Part shown: one piece after another, positions 37,430-49,720 of the stretch
Numbering within the stretch: the first letter of the stretch is position 1
How the letters are laid out: the number at the start of each line of letters is the position of its first letter
NCBI GenBank assembly: GCA_032622095.1
Contig: CP136061.1
Location: 1,550,001 to 1,614,000, forward strand
Direction: 5' to 3'
From: Siphonodentalium dalli
Taxonomy: Eukaryota; Mollusca; Scaphopoda; Gadilida; Siphonodentaliidae
DNA length: 64,000 nt
Translations under genes and position numbers: made by a program
The notes under the pieces: generated by a model
Databases searched by the model: none
The model's input: the letters and a program-made list of their open reading frames with translations, nothing else
What the model was told of the DNA's origin: nothing

Positions 37430-40415
37430 TTGCGAATGTCTGTCTGTCTGTCTGTGTTCTATAGAAATTCACAGGGGACCATTTAGATCGCACCGAAGGG
37501 GTCTACTAGGGGTGACTTTTTTCGAGAAAGATACTGGTGAGGGTTAGGATCTTCTCAAGTGACGCCGTTGTTGTCAGGGGCAGAAAGGGGAGGGGCAGAA
37601 CAAATAAATTCGCCGATTGCCACGAAACTTATATGTAATCATCCCCACGATATAAGGAATATGATGGTGTGGTTTAAATATGTCAAGAGTGGCGCCTTTC
37701 GTGTCAGGGGTGCACGGAAGGGGAGGGGGTACCAAAATTAATAAACTAAGTTTAGCGCCGATGGACCATCTAGATGGCACCAAACGGTCTACTATGGATA
37801 ACTTTTTACGAGAAAGATAATGGTGCGGGTTAGAATTTTCTAAAGTGACGCCGTTGTCATGGGCAGAAAATGGGAGGGGTAGAATTTGATTTTACCGCCG
37901 ATTGCCACGAAACGTTTATATAATCATTCCCATGATATGGGGAATATAATGGCGTTATTTAAATATGTCAAACGTGGCGCCATTCGCGTCATGTGTGCAC
38001 GGAAGGCGAGAGTGGCACAGAAATTGATAAAACTAATTTTAACGCCGATTTCCACCAAATTGATATATATTCTTCTCCATGATACAAGGAATCTAATTGT
38101 GCGATTTAAAGACTCCAAATTGCTGTCGTTTGGATGAAAGATTGTGGGAGGTGCACTCAATTTTATAATAATGTGTTTAGTCACCGATTGCCACCACACT
38201 TATACAATATCATCCCCATGGTATGAGGAGTCTAATGGTGTGGCTTAAATCTGTCCAAGGTGGCACCATGTGAGCCTGGGTTGAACTGAAAGGCAGAGGG
38301 GCACCAAAATTGATACGCAATAATTTTAGTGCCAATTTCCACCAAGAGTGATACGCATTCTTATCCATAATACGAGGAGTCTGATCGTGTGATTTAAGAC
38401 GCCATGTTGGTGCTGTTTGGTGAGAGATGGGGGTTAGTGGGCGCTAAATTTGATCAAAATTGGTTTATCAATAATCATCTCCATGATATCAGGACTATAA
38501 TTGTGTGGTTTAAGGATGTCACAAGCTGTCACAAGTGGGGCCATTCGAGGCAGGATGCATTGAGGTGAGAGGAACACAAAAAGATGAACAATCTGTTTAG
38601 CGCTGATTTCCACCAGATTTATACATATTCTCCGTGATACGAGAACACTAATAGTGTGGTTTAGATACGTCAATTGGTGCCGTTTGGATGAGAGATATGG
38701 GGGCCATAAATTTGATACGAATTTGTATACTCGCCAATTTTATACAAAAACATATACAAAATCATTAACACGATATTATGAGTCTAATGGGTGGCTTAAA
38801 GCTGTCATTCGAGTCAGGGGTGCAACAACATTGATAAAATAATTTTAGCGCCAATTTCCACCAAATTGATACACATTCATATCCATGATACGAGAAATCA
38901 AATCATGTGATTTAAAGACGCTATATTGGTTCTGTTTGTGTGAGAGGTGCTGATGGTGTGGGTGTGGGACGGGCACAACATTTGATAAAAACAATTGTTT
39001 TTGTCGCCGATTAGCACCAAACTTATAAATATTTATCTCCGTGATATCAGGAGTCTAATTGTGTGGTTTAAAGATGTCAAAAGTGGTGCCATTCGAGACA
39101 GGGGTACACAGAGGGTGAGAGAGACACAAAAATAGATAAACAATATGTTTAGCGCCGATTTCCACCAGACTGATACATATTCCTCTCCGTGATACGAGGA
39201 ATCTAATCGTGTGATTTAAATACGCCAAATTGGTACCGTTTGGGTGAGAGATATGGGGGCGCTAAATTTGATACGAATTTGTATACTCGCCAATTTTCAA
39301 CAATTTTATATATATTCATCTCCATAATGAGTCTAAGTTTGTGGTTTAATGATGTCAAATGTGGCGCCACTTGGGTCCGAAATAGGGACGGTCGGGTGAC
39401 CACAAGAAATATGTTTAGTGTGATTAACATCAAATTCATACACGTTCTTCTCGAATGATACGAGGAATCAAATCGTGCGTGTAAAAAACGTCACATTTGG
39501 TGCCTAGATATATTTGCGTTCTAACAGTGTCAACTTTTTACGAGGAAGATGACGGTGCATGTTAAAATATTAGAATAGCTCATGTTAATATTATTACACA
39601 ATTGAGTCTGCCCCATTCAATATAGTTTCCACACAAAAGTTACAAGAGATATGGAAATGTATAGAAGGCCTGTTCAACAATAGTGGTCACAGCGTGCCGT
39701 CAAGTGTAATTTCTTCTGAGATAAAAGAAAACGGAGTCAGTGGCACATGACTTTTCAGGATCCTCCAATACTGACATCTGACAAGGTTATATATCTCCCC
39801 AATATACAGAGGATATCTTTCATGTTTTAGAACAGACTCATCGCCTAACATAAACAACTCAAAATCTCGCTTTGTGTCGGGCACATGTAGCTGATATAAT
39901 TGCGTAGCAACATTTCTTTTAAACCGAGAAAAATAGCCAGTATATACCACAATGAACGGAAGAGCACCTGGACATTTCTTTAAAACATCTGTATCTTCAT
40001 GGAGATATGATAACCAGGTTTCCTCAAAAAGGTTTAGTCAAACACACTAGATTGATTGATACATCTCTATGTAAAACCATCGTCTTTTTATTTTTGCGAA
40101 CTAATGTGTTTATGATGTTCATGTTATAACGTCTGAAGTATATACAGTTGTAAATAAATAAATAGCTCTTTATTGGTGGGATGGATTAATCGCGATAAAC
40201 AAAATGACAATCGCTCGGATCCAACAAGGTGAGCTACTACTTATATTCTGGGTGTAAGCATCATGTTTTGTGATGCATTTTGGATATATGAATTATGAGA
40301 ATATGTGTAACGCTTTGAACAAGAGTATCCTCTATTCCCACCATATATCCACAATATGCAGAGGGTTTCACATCACTTTGATCTGGGCAACGCCGGGTAA
40401 TCCTGCTAGTATATT
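37430..40415. mobile_element. Dispersed repeat family R, longest copy
   Basis: It opens with TTTTGCGAATGTCTGTCTGT and ends GGGCAACGCCGGGTAATCC. Between them are a dozen or so diverged monomers of about 140 bp, each with GCCGATTTCCACCAAA, a GATAYGAGGARTCTAAT word and GTGTGGTTTAAA. The last 800 bp (39590-40415) match 45268-46185 in reverse orientation. In that part a minus-strand frame (39950-39687) reads KRDFELFMLGDESVLKHERY; I do not recognise it. Other partial copies are at 47605, 59262 and 61640. The transposon class is unresolved. Confidence 0.6.
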
Positions 40416-40476
40416 ATAAAGGTAAGCTAAGGAAGTGAATGGAAACACATGGGTATACCTTACTACGTCTACTCAC

Positions 40477-40655
40477 TGTTAAAATTGGCAGCAGTCGTTC
40501 CTTTGGCGTATTGGAACTGTGGTGCGACTTGCACTTGATCGAAAATACAGTACAGTGAAGAACTGAACTCGACGATTGACATCCAAATCCGGTCACCTGG
40601 ACATCCCTTCCACTTCGCTATGTGGAAATCACGTGGAAAGTTACTTTGGTGGAGT
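40477..40655 (-). CDS. Exon 3 of the secreted-family gene
   Basis: The acceptor TTTCAG ends at 40656 and the donor GTGAGT starts at 40476. The 179-bp exon has phase 2 in and phase 1 out: its first base completes the TC left by exon 2. It reads KWKGCPGDRIWMSIVEF, then FDQVQVAPQFQYAKGTTAAN. This GCPGD...W...V core, an aromatic-rich middle and a G-T-T-x-x-N end match the C-terminal half of the same invertebrate family as exons 1 and 2. The remaining C-terminal exon was not found in the window. Confidence 0.78.
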
Positions 40656-40754
40656 CTGAAATTCCATCACAGAGCTTATTCTATTATTTCACAGAAAATA
40701 TGTAGCAACACATTGTTAGATAAACGTTAAAATACACACCCTATATTCACTTTA

Positions 40755-41004
40755 ATATGTTTTGCCATATCAATAATCATATCTACGTGTATTAATTTGC
40801 TTAAGTAATTTCAGTAGTCCTGCCCCACCCAAAAGTTATTTGAGTGACTGATGAATGTGATAATACTAATCGAGACGCAATATGTTTTGCCATATAAATA
40901 ATCCTATCTACATGTATTAATTTGCTTAAGTAATTTCAGTAGTCCTGCCCCACCCAGAAGTTATTTTAGTGACTGATGAATGTGATAATACAAATCGAGA
41001 CGCA
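40755..41004. repeat. 125-bp tandem duplication
   Basis: Two units starting ATATGTTTTGCCATAT are about 95 percent identical. The pair lies in intron 2 of the minus-strand gene. Confidence 0.93.
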
Positions 41005-41984
41005 AGTGTTGAGTTAGGACAACGGGAAATGTATAGGACACATTTCGGAAAGTATCATGTGTTCCATGTGTTTATATTAAATGTATAATAACTCTCCTCC
41101 AATTGTTTGAAAAGCTAACCACATAGAGGCAGGGCGATGGAACAAAACTCCTCTGTCTGACATCAAATTCCAGTTTTGTAAAATGAATGTTTTTGGTGAT
41201 GAATACCGTGTATTACATTAATTTATTCCACACCATTGACGTGAGACACATGTGATGGACATAGACAGAACACAACTTGCATCATAATCTGGCGCGTAAT
41301 ATATCCTTGCGCCATCCGCAACTCATTCGATATAAGAGTTCGATTAAGATGCGCGTGTTCTGTATATGTCCATTAATATTCCACAGCAGAAAATTGTACA
41401 TCAAGAAATCTCACTGGAATTTCGATAATCAGCGAATAGTTACCATTCTTCTTTCAAATAACAAACCAAATATAATTCGAAAGTCGTGTACATATTGAAT
41501 ACCTCCATTGTTGCTGGGCGAATCAAATTTAGCCACTAGTGGTTTGTGGTTTTAAAGACATATTATGGACTTGTTCGGGTACGTGAAACTGATAAGTTAG
41601 TATTCAGGCGTCATGCCAACTGGGGGAATGCAACATTCTACTAACATAACCCATAACCAAAAATCTGAAACAAATCGACCACACTACTCCATAGAAAACA
41701 TCGTCCGAACTACGCTCAAATGTAAATATTTACTTCTCGATTTGGGACGCCACTATCGGAGATAAACTTACGAAACTGATTTTGCCGTCGAGAGTCACCG
41801 CATTTCATTAATATATAAGAATGACAGTATGTGTTGTCGATTTGGATATAATATTTATAACATATAACTACTTTGGGGAATATTATTCACCATTTCTATT
41901 TGATCACCCTACTGGAGTCTTTCACATCACTTTAACCACACGTCTTTGGCGAGAGGTTTTAACGACGAACTATTGACGAATGAT
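41005..41984. other. Intronic sequence, no exon recognised
   Basis: It contains the 60-bp segment starting AAAGACATATTRTGGACTTG (41555) shared with 19291. No other feature is clear. Confidence 0.4.
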
Positions 41985-42465
41985 TAAATATAGAATATAC
42001 GCATAGTGTTTCTGAATAACAAATTTAATCCACGAGTTGGATTGGCGATGTACATGCACCACGAGCTTCAGCGAGTTGTGTAAATCGCCAATCCCACGAG
42101 TAGGCACGTTTAATCAACAAGTGTCGATTAAATGTAAAATTTAAACAGATGGCTTTATTTATATAGTAAGATAGGCGATCATGGTATAAACAGATTTATT
42201 TAAATTTCCCACCATTTTTTGCTTGTATACCGGTCATGGTGTAAAATATATACCCATTTGTGTCGGGGTGAATCAAATTTACACCACTCGTGATTGTGTG
42301 GATATAATCACCTGTTGATTAAACTTCGCAGAGTGGATTAAACTTTCGCCATACAATTTGAGCGGAAAAGTGTTTATCCATCGCATTGTAAAGATCGTGC
42401 CATAAACTTCGCAGAGTGGATTAAACTTTCTCCGTACAATTTGAACGGAAAAGTGTTTATCATTT
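41985..42465. repeat. Foldback repeat family W, copy 2 (rearranged)
   Basis: It shares the TATACGCATAGTGTTTCTGA arm with 24520 and carries the block at 24254-24340 in reverse at 42100-42185. It ends with two of the 85-bp units (42318-42460). The hairpin at 42027-42104 has CGAG at 42033-42036 facing 42097-42100, and CGAG at 42062-42065 facing 42072-42075 around a TTCA tetraloop. Confidence 0.8.
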
Positions 42466-42542
42466 TACTTCCGCATTTCGAAACGAAAACAGAATTAAAT
42501 CACATTAAACGCATTTTTTCGATCTAGCAGTTTTCGAGTATA

Positions 42543-42625
42543 TAACACATACATACATACATGCATACGTACGTACACTGATACATACATACATACAGCC
42601 AGACAGACAGACATACAGACAGAAG
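42543..42625. repeat. ACAT/ACAG tetranucleotide microsatellite
   Basis: Runs of ACATACATACAT and then AGACAGACAGACAT, within intron 2 of the minus-strand gene. Confidence 0.9.
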
Positions 42626-42794
42626 TTCCAAAATATATAATAGATAGTGTGCTAAATTTAGCACAACACTACACAATATACATTCTCGACCAATCAGAAG
42701 GCGCCATTTCTGGGTGAGGTGAAATATATATATTATAATATATATATATAATTATATCTTCATTTCAGTAACCGGATAGTATGAATTAACTTAC

Positions 42795-42964
42795 GATCCA
42801 TCCGCTCCAAACCAACCATAACCTGACACGTCGGATTGGGGTAGGTCTGTCCAGCTGCTGGATCTTAGGTTATCTCTAGTGAACCATTCCATTCGATTGG
42901 CCGTTCTGGCATCAAACAACATCCAAGCGACAATATCTCCGCTCGTGTAAAGAACCACGGCTGC
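42795..42964 (-). CDS. Exon 2 of an uncharacterised secreted-family gene
   Basis: The acceptor ATTATTGCAG ends at 42965 and the donor GTAAGT starts at 42794. The 170-bp exon enters in phase 0 and leaves in phase 2. It reads AAVVLYTSGDIVAWMLFDAR, then MEWFTRDNLRSSSWTDL and GYGWFGADG. I recall this order (beta strands, W-F, SSSWTDL, F-x-x-x-G) from a family of uncharacterised secreted proteins in molluscs, annelids and amphioxus; no biochemical role is known to me. Phases agree with exon 1 (56495-56683) and exon 3 (40477-40655), which makes a single minus-strand gene the simplest reading. I assign no function. Confidence 0.8.
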
Positions 42965-42979
42965 CTGCAATAATTATGA

Positions 42980-43694
42980 GATTGGAGTGACTGATATGCC
43001 TCATATACGTCATCTGTCCGATAGTTCATAAGATAGTTATAATTATAGCCTGGTGTGTTTCCGTATATCTAGGAAAATCTTCCTTTCCCCAGTGATTGTA
43101 ACTGCTAGGGTTAAATGTATAAGTAAGCACAATATGTGAGAGATAAGAATAATATAGCATAAGAACATACAAGCATAATTAACAAGATCTTATTCTTAAT
43201 TGGTTATGACTGGTAGTAACCATAGTCGAGGGATGGTCAAATCGGTATCATGCTATCCTAAACAATAGTATGATACACTCTTGGAATAACTACTCGTGTC
43301 TAAGAGATAGAGACGGACTCTTGCTTGAACCTCGATACCACAAACATCTCTGTGATCCTATGTATTGTCCTACTGACAAAACACGTTATTGAAATAAAAA
43401 AGTTATAAAACCACTGGACTCTTGATTGTTCCCACATGGCCATCGTCACATTTACCACTGGATTGGATCCCAGAATGATAGAATAGTGCGTAGTATTTCC
43501 TTTTATTTAGTGTAGAACACACATAACAAGTGTAAAATGCGAATTTCCAACCATATTCACTATTAGAAGAGTAGCAAACTCCAAGATGGCGTCCAATATG
43601 GCATACACACCTCCAGTTTTAACACGGATTGCGGAAACCCTTCGGTTTAAACCCGTTTGACAGCTAAAATCATAGTTTGAATCCGAGAGTGCAC
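42980..43694. other. Intron 1 sequence, no exon recognised
   Basis: No repeat array or coding exon is visible between exon 2 and the 13-bp array. Confidence 0.4.
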
Positions 43695-44610
43695 CAGGGA
43701 TGTAGCAATGGTAACATGTAACGGTAATGTGTAATGGTAATGTGTATTGGTAATGTTTTGTGGTAATGTGTAATGGTAGTGTGTAAGGTATTGAATAGTG
43801 GTAATGTGTAGTGTTATGTGTGATGGTATTGTGTAGTTGTAAGGATTATTCGTAATGTGTAATGATGTGTAGTGGTAATGTGTAATGATAATGTGTAATG
43901 GTAATGTGCAATTGTAATGTGTAGTAGTAATATGTGGTGGTAACGTGTAATGATAATGTGTATTTGCAATGTGTAATGACAATATGTAATGATAATGTGT
44001 AGTGGTAATGTGTAATGGTACTGGGTAGTGGCAATGTGTAGTCGATATGTGTAGTGGTAATGTGAAGTGGTAATGGTAATGCGTAGTGGTAATGTGTAGT
44101 GGTAATGTGTAGTTGTAATGGTAATGTGTAGTGGTAATGTGTAGTGGTAATATATAGTGGTAATTTGTAGTGTTAATATGTAATGGCAATGTGTAGTTGT
44201 AATGGTAATGTGTAGTAACAATGTGAAGTGGTAATGTGTAATGATAATGTGTTGTGGTAGTGTGTAATGGTAATGTGTGGTGGTAATGTTCAGTGGTAAT
44301 GTGTAATGGTAGTGTGTGATGGTAATGTGTAGTGTTAATGTGTAGTGGTAATGTGTAATGGTAATGTGTAGTGGTAATATATAGTGGTAACACATGTGAA
44401 ATGTGTAGTGGTAATGTGTACAGGTAATGCGTAGTGGTAATGTGTAGTGGTATAGTGTAGTGATAATGTGTAGTGGTAATATGTAGTGGTAATGTGGAGT
44501 GATAATGTGTAATGGTAATGTGTAATGGTAATGTGTAGTGGTAATGGGTAATGATACTGTGTAGTGGTAATGTGTAGTGGTAATATGTAATTGTAATGTG
44601 TAGTGGTGAA
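43695..44610. repeat. 13-bp minisatellite, about 70 degenerate copies
   Basis: The unit is TAATGTGTAGTGG with many point variants. Three units equal 13 codons, so long minus-strand frames rich in H, Y and T appear. They have no other domain and are rejected as genes. Confidence 0.92.
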
Positions 44611-44654
44611 CTTAACGTTTTCTCAAGTAATAAAAAGTAATTTGTAATAGTGTT

Positions 44655-45080
44655 GTTGTTGTTGTTGTTGATTACGACGATGATGAAGATGATGATTATG
44701 ATGATGATTATGATGATGTTGATGATGATGATGATAATAATGCTGATGATGATGGTCATCATGATGCTACTGCTGATGATGGTGAGAAGACGATGTTGAT
44801 GATGATGACGATGATGACGATCATCATGCTGGTTATGATAATGATGATGACGGTAGTGGCGAGACGACGATGATGGTGTTGGCGATGATGTTGACGGTGA
44901 TGCCATTGAGGATGATGGATGATGATGTTGACGATGATGACGGCGAGGATGACCACGCTGATGATTATTATGATGATGATGATGAAGATGATGATTATGG
45001 GGATGTTGATGAGGAAGATAACGATAACGATGACGACGACGACGATGACGATGATGATGATGATGATTATGATATATACG
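44655..45080. repeat. (GAT)n-type microsatellite
   Basis: About 420 bp of GAT/GAC triplets with interruptions. It is followed at 45087-45180 by GTAAATAGTGTAAA and a tail TTCATTAAAGCATTCAGTCA, as after the TG repeat at 28.8 kb. Confidence 0.92.
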
Positions 45081-45267
45081 CTGGTGATCCTACAGCATTA
45101 TTATATGTAAATAGTGTAAATATGTTTGTCAACTCTGACGTTTGTTAACTCACGATTTAGTTCATTAAAGCATTCAGTCATTTTTTTTGCATTAATGCAA
45201 TTCAAAGTAATTTACTTCACAACAAGTCATGTTACTTTTGCGTTAATTTCTTAAATACAATATCAAA

Positions 45268-46185
45268 TACTAGCATGGTTACCCGGCGTTGCCCAGGTTA
45301 CTAGCAAGGTTACGCGGCGTTGTCCAGGTTACTAGCTTGGTTACGCGGCGTTGTCCAGGTTAAAGTGATGTGAAACCATCTGCTGTAGATATTTGGCGGG
45401 CATAGAAGATACTCTTGCTCAAAGTGTTACACGTATTCTCATAAATTGTATATCCAAATGGCACCACAAAACATCATTTTATACATTGATTATAAGTAGC
45501 GCATAACCCATCTTGTCGTCACACCCCAAAAAAAGGATTTATTTACTTACAAAGTTCTGCTCGTACATAAGACGTTATAATGTTTTTATTCGTACAGTCG
45601 ACGTGATTAAATTGACGTTTGTTTGTATTTTTTAATTATTTTGTATTGGGACTCTAACAGGAACACCATGAATACATTAGTTTATAAAAATAATATACGA
45701 CAATTGGGTTTTAAATAGAGATGTATAAATCAATCTAGTGGGTTAGACTAAGATTCTGAGGTCAACTGGTTATCATATCTCCATGAAGATACAGACATTT
45801 TACAAAATATGTCCAGGTGCTCATCTGTTCGTGGTGCTATTCTGGCTAATTATTCTCATTTTAAAATAAATGTTCTCATATATCAGCTACATGTGCCCGA
45901 CACAGATTTTACGTTGTGTATGTTAAGCTATGAGTCTGTTCTAATAAAATGAAAGAAACCCATGTAACGGGCAGATGTACCCTTGTCAGATGCCAGTGTT
46001 GGAGGATCCTGAAAAGTGATGTGCTACTGTGTTTTATTTTACGTTATCTCAGAAAAACTATATTTGATTGCACACTGTGACCAATATTTCAATAGGCCTT
46101 CTATACATTTCCACATTTCTTGACAAATTGAATCTTTATTGTGGAACATATCTTTGAATGAAGAGACTCTCAATTACGTTATAGT
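45268..46185. mobile_element. Repeat family R, terminal part in reverse orientation
   Basis: It starts with three copies of a 37-bp unit containing GGTTACGCGGCGTTG and is the reverse complement of 39590-40415 over most of its length. Divergence is roughly 20 percent, and the frame open in the 39.7 kb copy is not open here. Confidence 0.75.
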
Positions 46186-47604
46186 ACATGCACCATTCTA
46201 ACATGTCATCATATTGTGAATCAATGTCCCTCATCTTGCCAGAATATATGTATCTGTTTAATAGAATGAAAAATATAATTTTAGTGCTTTCTTCTATTTA
46301 TCTGTTTTTGCGAGTTCAGTATATGCACTGATTCCAGGCCCCATATAAATATGAGTTGAGAACATATAATTGTTTAAACGGAACGAATAATGGATGAAAA
46401 CAGTCGCCAGGCAATCATCATTCATTGCTAGATCCCTTAATTTGACCCCCCCCCTGCAAAACAATAATAAAATGCTATTTTTGATTGATCTGTTCATTTC
46501 TGATATATCTGTTTATTTGCAAGCTAATATATAAAATATTAACAAAATATCAAACACAATTTTATTATTGCACGGGAGCAGAATGACATAGCTAGCCGTC
46601 TTCCTGCTGCCCTGGGTGATAGGTTGAATGTGAATCTAGGATGACGCATTTACAATTTTTGCACAGACTACTTGATATTTGGATGGCCGGTTGGTGAATG
46701 ATTTAATATGCTATATGGGCATTTTAATCGAGACTGAGTTGAAATTTTATCAATGATGTATTGTAATAGTCTCTCGCTGAATAAGTTCGTCATACAATGG
46801 CCTCGGTGGATTATCGAGGATGAGTTGAGAAGTTTAACGTTCGCCGAGCAATGATTAATGATAATTACGTCCCTGCACGAGAAAATATCAATCATTCGAT
46901 CTAAAACTCTCTTTATTTAATACACAATCAAAGTTTTCTCGAAACATCAATGTGTTTCTGAAGAGATTATATCAATAAAGAACGGGTGGGATTTTGTTGT
47001 GTCATTGTTAGCGCATTCGCTAACAAATCAAACTTAAACGCTGTATGCTAGTGTACGGCAAATTGCAAATGACAGTATATTTACTGTCGTGCGAACTGGG
47101 GCTGTCGCCACACACAGATAAAGAAATAAACAACTTTGTAGCACAGAGATCGACAAATACTGTGTTGTTTTCCTTAAAAATACAACTAAACTATATAAAT
47201 ACGATGGATTGACTGAATTTAATATGAAATAACTTGTGCCAGATCCCCTTGCAGTAATTCGCCGCAATAAAATATGTTTAACTTAAGCCTAGCTGCACCA
47301 GGTCTTGCTTTTAAGGAGGAAAATTGCTCCAACTTGACTTGAAACATATTGGATATGCTTAATATATACAAAAGGGATTAGGGCACACATTTTTGCAAAT
47401 ATGAAGCCCCTTCCCAGATGTCACAGCTCCCATCGGAACTCCTGAAATTAAAATAAGGAGGACATTTATTGTTCTACTGTGTTCCCCGGCTTGGTTTCTC
47501 TCACTTAACATTTCAATAACTACGTACAATTTTGCCTTCATATTATAGGTGTTGGTCAATAAACCTATGATAAAACAAACAAAATATAAAATATAATTAT
47601 ATAT
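46186..47604. other. Intron 1 sequence, no exon recognised
   Basis: Only short open frames. Nothing else stands out. Confidence 0.4.
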
Positions 47605-48180
47605 ATCTATGTTTGCGAATGTCTGTCTGTCCGTTATAGAAATTAAGTGGGGACCATCTAGATGGCACCAAAGGGGTCTAACGTGTGTATCTTTTCACGA
47701 GCAAGATAATCATGCAAATTAAACATTTCTGAAGTGACTCTGTCGGTATCAGGGACATAAACAGTGGAGGGGCAACACAATCGTTGGTTTTGTTGTCGCC
47801 GATTTCCACCAAACATCTGCATGTCCATGATATGAGAAGTCAAATTGTTCAGTTCATATACGTTATGGTGCAGTTTAAATACATTATGGAAATTTCGTGT
47901 GTTGAATCAGGGACGGAGCAGAGTGAGAAACCACAATTGATACAAATATTATGTATCGGTGATTTCCGGTAAACTGATATATCATAAATCTAATCTCTAT
48001 GATATGAGTAATCTAATCTCCATGATATGAGGAATCTAATCCCCATTATATGAGGAATCTAATATCCATGATATGAGGAATCTAGTCTCCATGATATGAG
48101 GAATCTAATACCCATGATATGAGGAATCTAATAGTGTGGGTTAAAGACCCTGAATTGGTGCCGTTTTAGTCAGAGATCGG
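47605..48180. repeat. Repeat family R copy with 24-bp internal expansion
   Basis: It opens with TTTGCGAATGTCTGTCTGTC and carries two monomers of family R. At 47993-48132 the monomer word GATATGAGGAATCTAAT is expanded into about six 24-bp tandem units, a small satellite growing out of the dispersed monomer. Confidence 0.8.
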
Positions 48181-49179
48181 GATTTCTCATTTCAGCGAGA
48201 TATCGTTCATATGTTAAAGATATACTCTTATTATTTCTAAGGACACCAATAAATCCTTCAATTAGTTGGCATCACAGTTTATTCTGCATCTATAAAACAA
48301 TTATCGGTGTGTGGTTTCTAACCAGTTGTTCTGTTGTATGAAGCAAAACTAATATTTCATTCAGACATTAGTTAATGGGAGGTCTGTAATCGTGAATGCC
48401 CATTTCAATGATTGACGTTTCGGGGAAATTGTTTCATAACCATCACAAAATTATGTATTGAAATTCAAAGTGTAACTTTACACTTATCATGTTGACTATC
48501 TTTTGGGTAGATAATCAGACCTGGTGTCATGTTAACGCAAACAATAGGCACCATTCAATGGACATGTATAAGCGGTGTGCTGATGAGCTGGGAATCAACA
48601 TAATGGTACAATGATCATACTGATGTATTATGATAATTAATGGCTCCTATTTTGAGTCAATGATTTGCCTGTAATTGGCCGATATTTATGTCGACTTTCA
48701 ATTTGCCATACACTAACAAATCAGGCGAATTTTAATAGACAGTGCTCCTGTAATTTTCCTTACACCAGATAATTCTCTTTTTCGGCCATTATTGTAATAA
48801 TCAGCAGAAAAACTCAGGTTTGGTGCTATAGAAGCCATTGTGGAACTTTCGTGTGTCGCGTGTAAAGCAATATTCAAACACCCATACGTTTTAAGTATAA
48901 GATATTCGGTATATACTAGACAAAGTTACAGACGATCCGTGGAATATCACATAATAATCGTGATTTCTCAGTACGTACTTTATCGACAGGATTTATATAT
49001 AGTAGATGTTAGAAGTATAGTATACTTGGGAATTGTTCCGGGTGGTTTGATATTCCTAACTTGTTCTCGTTTTTAGATATCATTAACATTATGTTAAGAA
49101 TGTCTAAATTTAATGTAAACAAACGCAACATTCCTGCGCAATTTCCGGTGTCGGATATACACGGTGATCAAGCGGCGTG
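48181..49179. other. Intron 1 sequence, no exon recognised
   Basis: No array or exon is recognised in this stretch. Confidence 0.4.
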
Positions 49180-49670
49180 TTATCGAGTCTTTTAAGCCCC
49201 CAATTGATTACAATGACGGGGGGGGGGGGGGGTCTAAATAGCACAAGAAGCATGACAGAACAATCAGTACGGCTAGTGGTTTTTCATATTCCAAACAATA
49301 TCTATAGTGACATTTTCTCTTCAATTGATTTCTCTGAGGACGGGACTTTCTCGACTGAACAGGGCAAGCAGCATCTCACAACTTCTTTCTAGGGCGTAAT
49401 TGGGAGTCTGTGAGATAAAATTGCGACTCATATGAATCTTTGGTCACAGAAAAGAAACCCGCAATAGGGTGATTGTATTTTGGTTTCTTTCGGTGTATAT
49501 TCAACGAGTATCGTAAGCCATCAACATCGTTAACATCTACTTATTTGTCGAACAATCTCCGGCGTCAGCAGCTATCAATTTGTATGTTCTCGGTGCGTTT
49601 AAGGCTTCAATTTATTCCACAGAGGTCGAGAGTTTCTCGTCTGAATAGCACAGTATAGCACGACCGAACA
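49180..49670. repeat. Diverged repeat units flanking the 28-bp array (left side)
   Basis: Two units, at 49190-49400 and 49596-49670, share a segment around AATTGATTTCTCTGAGGACG and CGTCAGCAGCTATCAA with units on the right side of the array (53565-54000). One frame reads SSIDFSEDGTFSTEQG here and GSIDYTENGSFTTQYIEQG on the right, so these may be decayed coding exons. Confidence 0.6.
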
Positions 49671-49720
49671 TAGTTTAAGTTAATCAGAATTAGAGGAGTT
49701 TCATTTTCTAGACAATTCTG

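Noticed and set aside
39687-39950. Minus-strand frame as a host gene
   Set aside because: The same sequence is repeated at 45.8-46.1 kb with a broken frame, so it belongs to repeat family R.
43647-44906. Long minus-strand frame rich in His, Tyr and Thr
   Set aside because: It follows the 13-bp minisatellite and the GAT repeat. Low complexity explains the openness.
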